From the NCBI RefSeq assembly GCF_001310085.1, contig NZ_CP012643.1, positions 248,001-312,000 of the forward strand: a stretch of 64,000 bases of DNA, in the 5' to 3' direction. The DNA is from Rufibacter tibetensis (GTDB taxonomy: Bacteria; Bacteroidota; Bacteroidia; Cytophagales; Hymenobacteraceae). The stretch's first letter is position 1; each line of letters begins with the position of its first letter. The notes under the pieces are model-generated. The model worked only from the letters and a program-made list of their open reading frames with translations. It did not search any database and was not told the DNA's origin. A program made the position numbers and the translations under genes. This document shows, piece by piece, positions 30,062-39,045 of the stretch.

Positions 30062-30107
30062 TTCCTGCTTTCGGGCTGTTTTTGTAAAAACAACCTGAAA
30101 GCAGGAA
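30062..30107 (-). other. Hairpin behind the rhamnulose-phosphate aldolase gene
   Basis: A 46-base near-palindrome with outer arms TTCCTGCTTTC/GAAAGCAGGAA (perfect) and inner arms GGGCTGTTTTT/AAAAACAACCT with two wobble positions. It lies 12 bases past the stop of the aldolase gene and before rhaI. It may cause partial termination or stabilise the upstream message. Confidence 0.5.
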
Positions 30108-30118
30108 CCCACTTTATC

Positions 30119-32245
30119 TTATCTAGGGAAGGCCATGGCTACACCGCCGTCCACGTTGAGCATATTGCCCGTAGATTTGCTCAGCAGTCCACCTACAAAG
30201 GCGAAGCAAGCATTGGCAATGTCATCTGGCAAAATGATCTGGTTCAGCAAGGTACGCTTGGCGTAGTATGCCGGAAGTTCCTCTACTGTGATGCCGTATG
30301 CTTTGGCACGACCTTCGGCCCAACCACCGGCCCAGATGTTGCTGTCAGAGATTACTGCGTCTGGGTTTACCACGTTTACTCTAATGCCATCGGCACCAAG
30401 TTCTGCGGCGTTCAGGCGGCTTAAGTGTAGTTGTGCTGCTTTGGCGCTACCGTAACCAGCGTTGTTTGGTCCGCTTACCAAGGCGTTCTTGCTCACAATG
30501 TTGATGACATCACCGCCAATGGCTTGCTTGCGCATTACCTCTACGGCTGCCTGGGTCACGAAGAACTGACCTTTCACCAACACATCGTACAACAGATCCC
30601 AGTCTTTTTCAGAGTGTCCTTCAATGGTTTTGGAGATAGACAGACCCGCGTTGTTGATCACAATATCAATACCGCCAAAGGCCAGGGCTGCTACTTCAAA
30701 CGCATCTTGTATGTGGTCTGCTTTGGTTACATCCAGCGTAGCAGTAGCGTAAGAATCTTTGCCGTACTGCTTCTTGAACTCCTCGCCTGCGCTTTGCAGA
30801 CGCTCTTCGTTCATATCATTCAGAATCACCACACCGCCTTCTTCCACAAATTTCTTCGCGATCGCTTTTCCAATACCACCGGCGCTACCCGTGATTAAAG
30901 CGATTTTACCGGAAAGTGCTTTGGGCTTGGGCATGCGCTGCAGCTTTGCTTCTTCCAGCAACCAGTACTCAATATCAAACGCTTCCTGGCGCGGCAGCGA
31001 CGTGTATTCTGAGATGGCCTCAGCGCCCTTCATTACGTTAATGGCGTTGAGGTAGAACTCAGAGGCTACCCGGGCAGTCTGCTTGTCTTTAGAGAAAGAG
31101 AACATACCCACGCCTGGGAACAAAATAATTACTGGGTTAGCGTCACGAATGGCCGGGCTGTTCGGGTGCTTGCAAGACTCATAGTACTGGGTGTACATCT
31201 GACGGTATTCTTCAAAAGCAGGCGCTAAACGCTCTTTCAGGGCTTTTACGTCAGAGAGGTCTTCGCCGGGCTGCAGATCCAATACCAGTGGGCTGATTTT
31301 GGTGCGCAGGAAGTGATCTGGGCAGCTGGTACCCATTGGTGCCAGGCGGTCTAAGTCATTTGAGTTGATGAACTCCAACACACGGGCATCATCGGTGAAG
31401 TGCCCCACCATGTGGCGCTCGCTGGAGCAGAAACCGCGCAGAACCGGTGCCAGGGCAGCGGCTTGCTTCAGGCGCTGCTCAGAAGGCAGGCTCTCTATTT
31501 TGGCTCCGCCGAAAGCTGGTCCTTTTTTAGCGTAGTTTTCTTCCAGGTACTCGGCGCACTGCTCAATCACTTCCAAGGTGTTCATGTAGCTCTCATATGC
31601 GGTATCACCCCAGGTGAACAAGCCGTGCGAGCCTAACATGATGCCTCTGATGCCGGGATTCTCGTTCAGGCACTGGCGTAGTTGCAAACCCAGGTCAAAG
31701 CCCGGACGCTGCCAGTCTACCCAACCAATGGCTCCACCAAACAATTCTTCGGTGATGCGCTTGCCGTCTTTGGCCGCTGCAATGGCAATGGCCGCATCTG
31801 GGTGCAAGTGATCTATGTGCTTGAACGGCAGGAAGCCGTGCAAAGGCGTGTCAATGGAGGGGGCTTTAGAGGCCAGGTCAAAGATGCTGTGGTTGAACAG
31901 CTCCACCATTTCATCTTCGTGCTCAATGCCGCGGTACACGTTCTCCAAGCTTCTGAGCCGGTCTACGTACAAAGCCGCCAAGCCGCTTTTCTTCAAAGTC
32001 CCGATGTCTCCGCCGGAACCTTTGATCCACATCACCTCGGTGTCCTGTCCAGTCAACGGATTTTTGGCCGTGGTCTTGCAGGAGGTGTTCCCACCGCCGT
32101 AGTTCGTCAGGCGCAGATCTGCACCCAGCAGGTTAGAGCGGTAGATCAGCAACGCTACCTCGTCGCCCTCCAGTTCGGCCGCTTTGGCCTCGTCCCACAG
32201 ATAGCTTACGTGCTTGAATGTGGTGTTCGTCTTAACTTCTGACAT
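30119..32245 (-). CDS. rhaEW: Fused rhamnulose-1-phosphate aldolase / L-lactaldehyde dehydrogenase
   Basis: This bifunctional enzyme splits L-rhamnulose 1-phosphate to DHAP and L-lactaldehyde, and oxidises lactaldehyde to L-lactate. It has 708 residues from ATG 32245; the open frame begins at TTG 32254. The N-terminal class II aldolase domain (to about 420) has GGGNTSCK, the phosphate-site block MWIKGSGGDIG and the metal histidines around DTPLHGFLPFKHIDHLHPDA and GSHGLFTWG. The C-terminal SDR domain has TGSAGGIGKA (about residue 450) and the active-site YGSAK. The same fusion is known as RhaEW (YuxG) in Bacillus. Lactate output explains the lutABC genes in the same operon. Confidence 0.94.
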   Translation of the reverse strand: MSEVKTNTTFKHVSYLWDEAKAAELEGDEVALLIYRSNLLGADLRLTNYGGGNTSCKTTAKNPLTGQDTEVMWIKGSGGDIGTLKKSGLAALYVDRLRSLENVYRGIEHEDEMVELFNHSIFDLASKAPSIDTPLHGFLPFKHIDHLHPDAAIAIAAAKDGKRITEELFGGAIGWVDWQRPGFDLGLQLRQCLNENPGIRGIMLGSHGLFTWGDTAYESYMNTLEVIEQCAEYLEENYAKKGPAFGGAKIESLPSEQRLKQAAALAPVLRGFCSSERHMVGHFTDDARVLEFINSNDLDRLAPMGTSCPDHFLRTKISPLVLDLQPGEDLSDVKALKERLAPAFEEYRQMYTQYYESCKHPNSPAIRDANPVIILFPGVGMFSFSKDKQTARVASEFYLNAINVMKGAEAISEYTSLPRQEAFDIEYWLLEEAKLQRMPKPKALSGKIALITGSAGGIGKAIAKKFVEEGGVVILNDMNEERLQSAGEEFKKQYGKDSYATATLDVTKADHIQDAFEVAALAFGGIDIVINNAGLSISKTIEGHSEKDWDLLYDVLVKGQFFVTQAAVEVMRKQAIGGDVINIVSKNALVSGPNNAGYGSAKAAQLHLSRLNAAELGADGIRVNVVNPDAVISDSNIWAGGWAEGRAKAYGITVEELPAYYAKRTLLNQIILPDDIANACFAFVGGLLSKSTGNMLNVDGGVAMAFPR

Positions 32246-32296
32246 ATGACTCAAAATGAAAAGTGTTGATGATATATTCCGCCTTCCAAAAGGACA

Positions 32297-32344
32297 GGCG
32301 CTTGCTTTACGTTTATTTTTATAAAATCAGGCTCTAAACGCGCC
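32297..32344 (-). other. Imperfect hairpin between rhaT and the aldolase gene
   Basis: GGCGC...GCGCC arms with AT-rich inner arms (TTTATTTTTATAAAATCAGG region) form an imperfect hairpin in the 105-base spacer. It resembles the other degenerate intergenic hairpins of this window. Confidence 0.35.
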
Positions 32345-32350
32345 CATAAT

Positions 32351-33403
32351 TTACAGCGAGTTCCCGATGCCTACTACCACAATGGAGAGCATGATGACAG
32401 CCACGCCAGCCAAAATGGTTTGAAAGGTTTTGCGCTGTACGCCTTTCCACTCGCCCAGAGCCATACCCCACACGTTGGAAATCAGGATGATGAAGGCCAT
32501 GTGCAGGATCCAGGAACTGGCACCGTTGCCCAGTTTGCTTTCACCCATGCCGTAGAAGAAGAACTGCAAAAACCAGGTTACTCCCGCCAACGCCGAGAAC
32601 ATGTAGTTTCTAAGCAATGGAGCGCTTTTCTTCGTGTAATCACCAAAGGTTTTGTTTCTGGCGTTCAAAATCATGCACCAAATGAAGTTGGTGGTAAGAC
32701 CACCCCACAGAATCACCACAAATGTGACGTTGTTCTGGAACAGCGGATTGCCTCCGTTCTCTACCGCCGCTACCGCCATAGGTTTCCCAGCTTCAATGCC
32801 ATAGTTAAAGCAGGCACTCAGGATGCCCGAGATAATCCCTACTGTAAAACCTTTCTTGATGTCGAATTCTTTAACCCCTACCGCTTTCTGCTCAGTGGTC
32901 ATTTCCTTTTCTTTCATGGTTCCGGCCTTTCCGCAGACTGCTATCCCCACCAGGCAAAGGAAAATCCCGAGAAGCACTACCTGCCCACCGGTGCTGGCCA
33001 ACATACCAGAGAAGGTCTCTCCTCCGTCTGTTCCAACAATGTCTCTATAAATAGGTGGAACCAGCGCCCCAAAGGCCGAAGAAAAGCCCAAGATGAAGGA
33101 CATACCCAGGGAAACCCCTAAGTAACGCATCCCCAATCCGAAGGTGAGTCCACCAATACCCCAGAACAAACCCATCAAGTAGGTCCACATAACAGTAGTG
33201 TTGTCAGTACTGCTGATGATGCCCATGAAATCAGGCACGGTAAGATAAGCGGCTACTATGGGGGCAATCAACCAGGAGAAAATACCGCCTACAATCCAGT
33301 AGGACTCCCAGGCCCAATCTCTAACTTTTTTATAAGGAATGTAAAAACTGCCGGAGGCGAAACCGCCAATAAAGTGGAAAATAACGCCAAGAATTGCCTG
33401 CAT
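32351..33403 (-). CDS. rhaT: L-rhamnose/proton symporter
   Basis: RhaT brings L-rhamnose across the inner membrane with H+. The 350-residue protein has about ten membrane segments, starting with IFHFIGGFASGSFYIPYKKV, which matches the typical RhaT N-terminus. GIGGLTFGLGMRYLGVSLGMS follows near residue 90. It is the first gene of the rha-lut operon, only about 20 bases behind the predicted transcript start of the shared promoter module. Glucose/galactose or other DMT carriers are less likely given the neighbours. Confidence 0.93.
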   Translation of the reverse strand: MQAILGVIFHFIGGFASGSFYIPYKKVRDWAWESYWIVGGIFSWLIAPIVAAYLTVPDFMGIISSTDNTTVMWTYLMGLFWGIGGLTFGLGMRYLGVSLGMSFILGFSSAFGALVPPIYRDIVGTDGGETFSGMLASTGGQVVLLGIFLCLVGIAVCGKAGTMKEKEMTTEQKAVGVKEFDIKKGFTVGIISGILSACFNYGIEAGKPMAVAAVENGGNPLFQNNVTFVVILWGGLTTNFIWCMILNARNKTFGDYTKKSAPLLRNYMFSALAGVTWFLQFFFYGMGESKLGNGASSWILHMAFIILISNVWGMALGEWKGVQRKTFQTILAGVAVIMLSIVVVGIGNSL

Positions 33404-33429
33404 AACGTGGGTCTAGAATGAATGATGTC

Positions 33430-33474
33430 TCAAGATAGAATGATGTCAGTTAAACACTATCCTGTACTGTCATG
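33430..33474 (-). promoter_or_regulatory. Rha/pectin promoter module 1, upstream of rhaT
   Basis: On the minus strand it reads CATGACA, three bases, CAGGATA, G, 19 bases, then TATCTTGA. The upstream half-site is the weakest of the set, the downstream half-site is perfect. The transcript should start near 33424, about 20 bases before the rhaT start codon. Confidence 0.75.
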
Positions 33475-33627
33475 CCAAACAGACAATTTTATGCAAGTAT
33501 TTTAAAGAAGGAGGTTTGGCTTTTTGGTAATGGAATGCACGTGATTGGTCACTTATTAACTACCTACAGTGCAGAAGAAGATAGTTATTTTGATGGGAAG
33601 ACCTTGTTTTTCACCTGTTTCCAAGGC

Positions 33628-33685
33628 AAAAAACAAAAACCTCTACAAACTGTCTCATCTTTGCCTGGTACAGTTTATAGAGGTT
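33628..33685 (-). terminator. Intrinsic terminator of the pectin operon
   Basis: Sixteen-base arms (33638-33653 and 33670-33685) pair with one mismatch around a 16-base loop. On the minus strand they are followed at once by GTTTTTGTTTTTTG. It separates the pectin operon from rhaT. Confidence 0.8.
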
Positions 33686-33729
33686 GAAAGGAACTTGTGG
33701 ATAAGAATAGCACTGCAGAATTTTCCAGT

Positions 33730-34668
33730 CTATTTCCTTAACTTCTTGAATTCTGCGGTGGTTACTTTAAAGATAGTGCCGTGGCGCATGCCCTTGGGGA
33801 AGGAGATCTTATCTGAGATGTCTTCCCAGTTCTTGAGGTCTTCAGACTGCACGGCGCCCATCGCATGCTCGGTATATTTGTCAAAGTAGACAATCCATTT
33901 ATTTCCGAGTCTTAAAGTTGTGGGGCCTTCAGCCCAGTATTTACCGGTAATGGGTGCACCGGCGGCGGTGTAGGGCCCGGTTAGTTTTTTGCTGTAAGCT
34001 ACTTTCAGGTTTTTCTGCGCCGGTTCCCGGGTCTCGTCTTTAAGGAACATCACATAGCGCTTACCGTCCTGCACAATGGTGGCATCAATGACGTTAAAGC
34101 CCGGTTCATACAGCAGTTTGGTGGGGCTGAAGCTTTTGAAGTCTTTCGTTGTGGTGTAGTACATGCGGTGGTTGTACCCGGCATCTTTCTCTGACTGGGT
34201 CTCGGGGTAAAGGCCCGTGATGGTGGTAGCCCAGTAAATCATGTATTCTTTGGTGCGGTTGTCATAGGTGATCTCGGGGGCCCAGGTGTTACGGGCTTTG
34301 GGTTCATGCGCCATCACGGGCACAAATTTCTGCTCAGACCAATGCAGCAAATCTTCTGAACTGGAGTACCCTATGCCTTTCTCGTTCCAGCTCACTGTCC
34401 AGACCATGTGAAACTTGCCGTCACCTCCCCTGATGATGCAAGGGTCCCGCATGAGTTTATCCTTGCCGGCGGTTGGCTTCAGGAAGATAGAATCATTCTT
34501 AAGCGCCTGCCATTGATAGCCATCTAAGCTGTAAGCCAGGTGCAGACCGTCTCCGTTTCCTTTAAAGTACGAGAATAAATATACCTCCTCGTTTGCCGCC
34601 TGTTTTTTAGAAACGGTGCAGGAAACGAGGGAAATCAAAAGTAAAATAAAGCTGAATGTGCTTCTCAT
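33730..34668 (-). CDS. GH43-like five-bladed propeller lipoprotein
   Basis: This 312-residue protein has a lipobox LVSC (cysteine at residue 17), so it is anchored in the envelope. The propeller pattern of GH43/GH32-like enzymes is clear: RDPCII near residue 95 carries a likely catalytic Asp, NTWAPEITYD follows in the middle, the pKa-modulating Asp may be in VIDATIV, and the likely acid Glu is in WAEGPTTLRLG. Known members cut arabinose, galactose or xylose linkages; in an RG-I locus an arabinan or galactan side-chain role fits. It is the last gene of the six-enzyme minus-strand operon and is closed by the terminator at 33628-33685. Confidence 0.75.
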   Translation of the reverse strand: MRSTFSFILLLISLVSCTVSKKQAANEEVYLFSYFKGNGDGLHLAYSLDGYQWQALKNDSIFLKPTAGKDKLMRDPCIIRGGDGKFHMVWTVSWNEKGIGYSSSEDLLHWSEQKFVPVMAHEPKARNTWAPEITYDNRTKEYMIYWATTITGLYPETQSEKDAGYNHRMYYTTTKDFKSFSPTKLLYEPGFNVIDATIVQDGKRYVMFLKDETREPAQKNLKVAYSKKLTGPYTAAGAPITGKYWAEGPTTLRLGNKWIVYFDKYTEHAMGAVQSEDLKNWEDISDKISFPKGMRHGTIFKVTTAEFKKLRK

Positions 34669-34721
34669 GTGGGTTGTGCTAGGGTAGTTTTCAGGAGGAT
34701 GAGTATAGTATAAATGATTGC

Positions 34722-36251
34722 TTAAAAATGTTTCTCTTTGACTTTTTTCTTCTTCATGTTCTTCAGGGAAGCACTTCCGGAGACACTAATATCCGTGACA
34801 TTCTTGAGCATGAGCAAGGGTGCTTTTTCGGCTTTCTGAGCTTCCACGTTGTTTAACTCAATACCATCCACATCATCTAAAATAAAGGCCGGACGCGTTT
34901 CCTTGCCTAAAAACCAGAGTTCCACATTGTCTAAGTACACGTTTTTGGCGTGCCGAATAAAGAACCCATACGCCGGAATGATCCCAAACTTAGCGGGTTC
35001 AGGGTACACTTTCTCATTTTCAGGAACCATCTTGGGAATCTGCGTAGCCGCTGAATCCATAGGCCGGTAGTAAATCCGGATGTCTTTCAAGGTGATGTCC
35101 TCAATAGGATGGTCCGGCAAACCGGTAATCAAAGAAGAAAAGTGTGAGTCTGCATTGTACACGTTCAGGTTACTGATGGTAATGCGGCGCAATTTACCCA
35201 CCGGCGTACCTTCCGGTCCTCGCATTCTGGCGCCTAATCTTAGGAACAAAGGCGAATTGATAAGGTCGCGCATGGTGACGTTGGTGATGGTCACGTCTTC
35301 CAGCAAGCCACCGTCTACGGTTTCCAGCGCTAAGCCGCGGCAATAGTCAAACACACAGTTAGAGATAGTGATGTTCTTGAACCCTCCGTTAGACTCGGTG
35401 CCGAACTTAATTCGGCCGGTGGGCCCTTCGTGGTCGGGCACCAGGTGCGGTTCATTGCGGAGGTAGGTGCCATTGTAAAGCGTGCCCCGGTCAAAGCCGC
35501 TGACCTGGCAGTTGGTGATGGTCACGTTTTCGGTAGCCCGCGCATAGCCCAAGGCATAGGAACTTTTAAGGCAGATAGCATCATCCCAGGGCGAGTTGAT
35601 GGTACAGTTGGAGATGCGCACGTTCTTACAGGCATCTACGTCAATACCATCGCGGTTCGTGTCCATCTTGAGATTATCAACGGTGAGGTTGTCTACTCCT
35701 GTGGCTAATATCCCGAAATGTCCGCCGTACAGAATGGTAAAGTCTTTTAAGATCACGTTGCGGCACAGCTTCAAGGCAATGGCTTTGTTCCCGATGGGTG
35801 CCCGGTATGGACCACCTCTGGTCAAGCCTTTGCCGTAGATGGTGCCGGGGCCAAGAATGGAAATATCCTCCAGGTTTTCTCCCCAGATCAAACTGTTGCG
35901 CCAATGGCTATGGCCAAAGTCTTGGTATTTATCATTGACGGCGGGTTCCGGGGCATCATAGCCTACGTCGCCCTTAGGCTCTGCTGCCAGAATAGTTGCT
36001 CCCTGGTCCAGGTACAGGCTGATGTGGCTTTTCAACCGGATAGAATAGCTCAGGTACGTTCCAGCCGGGAAGAACACTGTACCGCCTCCCTGTTTAGCAG
36101 CGGCTTCAATGGCTTTGTTGATAGCGTCTGAATCAAGCGTCTTTCCGTCTCCCGAGGCGCCGTATGTACGCACATTGTACTGCTCCGCCGCAGAAACTTG
36201 CAGGGAAATCAAGACAAGAAGGAGCAACAGGAATTGTCTTAGCGTACCCAT
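34722..36251 (-). CDS. GH28 polygalacturonase-family hydrolase
   Basis: This 509-residue enzyme has a signal peptide (to about residue 22) and a right-handed parallel beta-helix. The GH28 catalytic aspartates are in NRDGID (199-204) and the DD pair 223-224 in SPWDDAICLKS. The opening block NVRTYGASGDGKTLDSDAINKAIE is typical of pectate-cleaving beta-helix proteins. GH28 enzymes cut polygalacturonan or RG-I backbones (RG hydrolase, exo-type galacturonidase); which one cannot be told here. It is the fifth gene of the pectin operon, between a CE12-type esterase and the GH43-like gene. Confidence 0.9.
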   Translation of the reverse strand: MGTLRQFLLLLLVLISLQVSAAEQYNVRTYGASGDGKTLDSDAINKAIEAAAKQGGGTVFFPAGTYLSYSIRLKSHISLYLDQGATILAAEPKGDVGYDAPEPAVNDKYQDFGHSHWRNSLIWGENLEDISILGPGTIYGKGLTRGGPYRAPIGNKAIALKLCRNVILKDFTILYGGHFGILATGVDNLTVDNLKMDTNRDGIDVDACKNVRISNCTINSPWDDAICLKSSYALGYARATENVTITNCQVSGFDRGTLYNGTYLRNEPHLVPDHEGPTGRIKFGTESNGGFKNITISNCVFDYCRGLALETVDGGLLEDVTITNVTMRDLINSPLFLRLGARMRGPEGTPVGKLRRITISNLNVYNADSHFSSLITGLPDHPIEDITLKDIRIYYRPMDSAATQIPKMVPENEKVYPEPAKFGIIPAYGFFIRHAKNVYLDNVELWFLGKETRPAFILDDVDGIELNNVEAQKAEKAPLLMLKNVTDISVSGSASLKNMKKKKVKEKHF

Positions 36252-36283
36252 GGAATCAGTTGGTTACAGGAATGAATCTGCTC

Positions 36284-37588
36284 TTAGTTTCCATCTGGTT
36301 TCACCATACTGGAGGCTGGACTGGGTGGCCAGTTGAAGCTCTGGAAAGCATCTGGCTTTTTGGGATCAAAGGCGGGCATCTCCACCATGTAATCAGCCAG
36401 TTTTAGTTTGTTGGCTTTGATTCCCTCGGCTACAATCTTGGCAATCTGGTAAGCGCCGTACGTATTGAAATGTGTGTTATCGTTCAGGTTCAGCTCCGGG
36501 TAGATCACGAACGCTTTCTTAGATCCTTCCTCGCCAAGCGCCTCGTACATGGCAGTGGTCTGAGTTGTAAGGTCAATAAGAGGCACATTCTCTTCTAGAG
36601 CTACCTTCTTGGCCGCGTCTGGGTAATCGCCGTGCGAGTTGGTCATAACTCCCTCTTTAAAGGACCTACGTGCCGTAGGTGTGAGGATGACCAGCTGCGC
36701 ACCCTTCTGCTTTACTTCTTTGGCAAACACCCGCAGCCGCTCTGAATATGATTTGTACGGGCCATCATTCGGGCCTTTTTCCTTTTCGTCGTTATGCCCG
36801 AACTCCACGAATACATAGTCACCCGGTTTGATCACGCTCAGGATTTTATCCAGCCGCCTGCTGCCAATAAAGCTGCCCAAAGACAAGCCAGACTCGGCGT
36901 GGTTCGCAATGGCTACGCCGGGTTTGAAGAAACGCGGAATCATCTGTCCCCAGGAAGCCCAAGGCTCTTCGTTCTGGTTCACCACTGTGGAATTACCGGC
37001 CAAGAAGACGGTAATCTGGTCTTCTACTTTGGTGATCTCAATGGCATTCAAGGCGGGCTGTAGGCCAAACTCCAGGGTGAGTTTGTTGTCCCAATCCAGT
37101 TTAGTCAATTCCCGTGGTTTCAGCCCCACCGTTCTGGACGCGTCTATCTTGCGGTCCTTGATATTGACGATAAACGTTTTGGTCACGAACTCACCCGTCT
37201 TGGTTTGGATGTTCTCTAGCATCAGGCGCCGTGATTCTGCCTTTACAGTAGTGGCGGTTTTTGATATCTTGTCGCCCAGCGTGACGGTCACCTTGTAATT
37301 GCCTTCTGGCACATCTACTGAAAAGTAAAAAGGCTTCTCACTTGTCACGAAGTCGCTTTTCAGCAGATCTTTCCCTCCCCTGTTCACGTCAGTGACCGGC
37401 GTAGCAGGATCAAACCCGTACCCTTTTTCTTCTGAATAGATATTCTTGGCGGTGACCCCCGTGTAGCCCTTGGCAACTTTCCCGCTACCAAAATCAAACT
37501 TGAACGAAGTCTTTTGAGCAGAAGCAGCAGTGCTACCGAAGACCAGAAGTGCTAAACAAAGCCCGTGCAGGCTAATACCTTTTAACAT
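36284..37588 (-). CDS. CE12-type rhamnogalacturonan acetylesterase with N-terminal beta domain
   Basis: The protein probably removes acetyl groups from RG-I. From ATG 37588 it has 434 residues with a signal peptide (STAASAQ); the longer open frame to 37675 lacks signal-like features. An N-terminal galactose-binding-like beta-sandwich (FKFDFGSGKVAKGY) of about 150 residues precedes the SGNH hydrolase. Catalytic blocks are FLAGNSTVV (Ser), EFGHND (oxyanion Asn) and the Asp/His in DNTHFNTYGA. The GDS motif is GNS here, a known variation in the family. It is the longest of four CE12-like genes in the window. Confidence 0.85.
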   Translation of the reverse strand: MLKGISLHGLCLALLVFGSTAASAQKTSFKFDFGSGKVAKGYTGVTAKNIYSEEKGYGFDPATPVTDVNRGGKDLLKSDFVTSEKPFYFSVDVPEGNYKVTVTLGDKISKTATTVKAESRRLMLENIQTKTGEFVTKTFIVNIKDRKIDASRTVGLKPRELTKLDWDNKLTLEFGLQPALNAIEITKVEDQITVFLAGNSTVVNQNEEPWASWGQMIPRFFKPGVAIANHAESGLSLGSFIGSRRLDKILSVIKPGDYVFVEFGHNDEKEKGPNDGPYKSYSERLRVFAKEVKQKGAQLVILTPTARRSFKEGVMTNSHGDYPDAAKKVALEENVPLIDLTTQTTAMYEALGEEGSKKAFVIYPELNLNDNTHFNTYGAYQIAKIVAEGIKANKLKLADYMVEMPAFDPKKPDAFQSFNWPPSPASSMVKPDGN

Positions 37589-37715
37589 GCTAATTGGAGT
37601 TGAATCAAACCTGATTTGGAAGCATCCTACAGAGCGAGATACCTGTAAGTAAAGGATATGTATAAAGAGAACCACTTTTGATAAGTGGTTCTCTGGTTCT
37701 CTTTCAAAGCAAAGC

Positions 37716-38864
37716 TTATTTCATTTTCATTATCTCGGTGCCGGCCAGCAGGAAGCAGCCCAGACCATAATCCTCGAAATCTGGTTTGCTGGTGTAGCTT
37801 ACCGGCTGACTATCTTTTGGTTCTTTGCCCGTGCCTTGCAGGTAGCCCAGGAAACCGTTTGGATGCACCGCTTCTTTGGTCATGGCGTTCCAGGCCTTGG
37901 CGATAATGGGGGTATATACTTTCTTATCCAAGAGGCCATTGTTCACGCCCCAGGCCATGCCATAGGTAAACAAGGCGGTGCCGGAGGTTTCTTTCCCGCC
38001 GAAATGATTCGGGTCATGTAAGCTCACGTTCCAGAAGCCATCTTCCCGCTGAAGCGGTACAAGGGCCTTCATCATTTCCAGGTACGTTTTCTGATACTCC
38101 TGGTAGTTGGGGTGGTCTTTCGGCAACATGCTCATCACCCGTACCAGCGCACCTACTACCCAGCCATTTCCTCTGGACCAGTAGATATCTTTCCCGTTTG
38201 GCGATTTCATCGGCGGCACAAAATCTTTATCTCTCCACCATAGGCCGTGTTCCTGATTGTATAGCCCCCCGCCAATCTGGTTTTTAGTAGCCAGATACAT
38301 TTCGTGCATCTTTTTGTAGTAGCTGTCGGCACTTTCCGGGTAAACCTGTGCTAACTGGGTGTACAAGGGCATCGCCATCATAAGGGCGTCAATCCAATCC
38401 CAGTCATCTACTTTCGTGCTGTTCACCATGTTGTCCATGGAGGCTTTGATAGAACGAATGCGCTCTGGCTTCGGATCTATTTTATACAGGTCAATGTACG
38501 TCTGACCGGCGGTCTGGTAGTCCGCATGGCGTATATGGTCACCACCTGTCAGGCCCCATTTGTGTTTCTGGCCCCAATCTACTGCATAATCATAATAGCG
38601 CTGCTGCGGGTCTGTGCGATACAGTTCCATGAGGCCAATGTAGTAGATCCCACGAGTCCAGATATTGCTGGGACGGGTTTTATTAGTGACAATTTCTTTC
38701 CCCGGATCGGGCCACTTCTGCATGAAGTAGTCGTTGGTGAGCCGAAGGGTTTTCAGGATCTTTTTCTTGGAAGGTAACTTTTCAGGTTTGGCCTGCGCCA
38801 CACTAAATATGAGGATGAAACTGAACAGGCAGAAGCTTCTCAGTAAGATAATTCTGTTTGTCAT
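37716..38864 (-). CDS. GH105-type unsaturated rhamnogalacturonyl hydrolase
   Basis: This 382-residue (alpha/alpha)6-barrel enzyme with a signal peptide (FSVAQA) removes the unsaturated galacturonic acid left at chain ends by RG lyases. Blocks seen include WTRGIYYIGLMELYR, HADYQTAGQTYID and DDWDWIDALMMAMP (the likely catalytic Asp). YWSRGNGWVVGALVRVM lies near residue 230 and GLGCFLLAGTEI at the end. It resembles YteR/YesR. It fits directly behind the PL11 lyase in the same operon. The sister genes at 44633 and 56075 are more distant paralogues. Confidence 0.9.
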   Translation of the reverse strand: MTNRIILLRSFCLFSFILIFSVAQAKPEKLPSKKKILKTLRLTNDYFMQKWPDPGKEIVTNKTRPSNIWTRGIYYIGLMELYRTDPQQRYYDYAVDWGQKHKWGLTGGDHIRHADYQTAGQTYIDLYKIDPKPERIRSIKASMDNMVNSTKVDDWDWIDALMMAMPLYTQLAQVYPESADSYYKKMHEMYLATKNQIGGGLYNQEHGLWWRDKDFVPPMKSPNGKDIYWSRGNGWVVGALVRVMSMLPKDHPNYQEYQKTYLEMMKALVPLQREDGFWNVSLHDPNHFGGKETSGTALFTYGMAWGVNNGLLDKKVYTPIIAKAWNAMTKEAVHPNGFLGYLQGTGKEPKDSQPVSYTSKPDFEDYGLGCFLLAGTEIMKMK

Positions 38865-38973
38865 TTTAAGGCTGTTTTATAAAAATTGCTTGTAAACGTT
38901 TGTAGTTGGTGAATACCAAGTAGTAGTGCCGCTATTAAATTAAATCAAGATTCTATAAACTTCACAAAGACTG

Positions 38974-39023
38974 AAAGCTTACTTTAAAGCTGTTTTGGCA
39001 AAATAAGCTTTCAAACAAGCTTT
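38974..39023 (-). other. Imperfect hairpin between esterase and GH105 genes
   Basis: AAAGCTT...AAGCTTT outer arms and TTTAAAGCTGTTTTG/CAAAATAAGCTTTCA inner arms form a long imperfect hairpin in the 181-base spacer. It lacks a strong T tract on the minus strand, so read-through is likely. Confidence 0.4.
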
Positions 39024-39045
39024 TTACCACTATAGCTTTTCTTGC

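Larger units (their letters stand above)
33404..33729. other. Spacer between pectin operon and rha-lut operon
   Basis: It contains, from left to right, the rhaT promoter module and the terminator of the pectin operon that ends at 33730. No gene is supported; open frames here on the plus strand have no coding character. Confidence 0.6.

Noticed and set aside
33472..33889. Plus-strand open frames between rhaT and the GH43-like gene
   Set aside because: They cross the promoter module and the terminator, have no coding features, and one runs into the opposite strand of the GH43-like gene.
37621..37660. CATCCTACAGAGCGAGATACCTG upstream of the CE12 gene as a module copy
   Set aside because: Half-sites match poorly.
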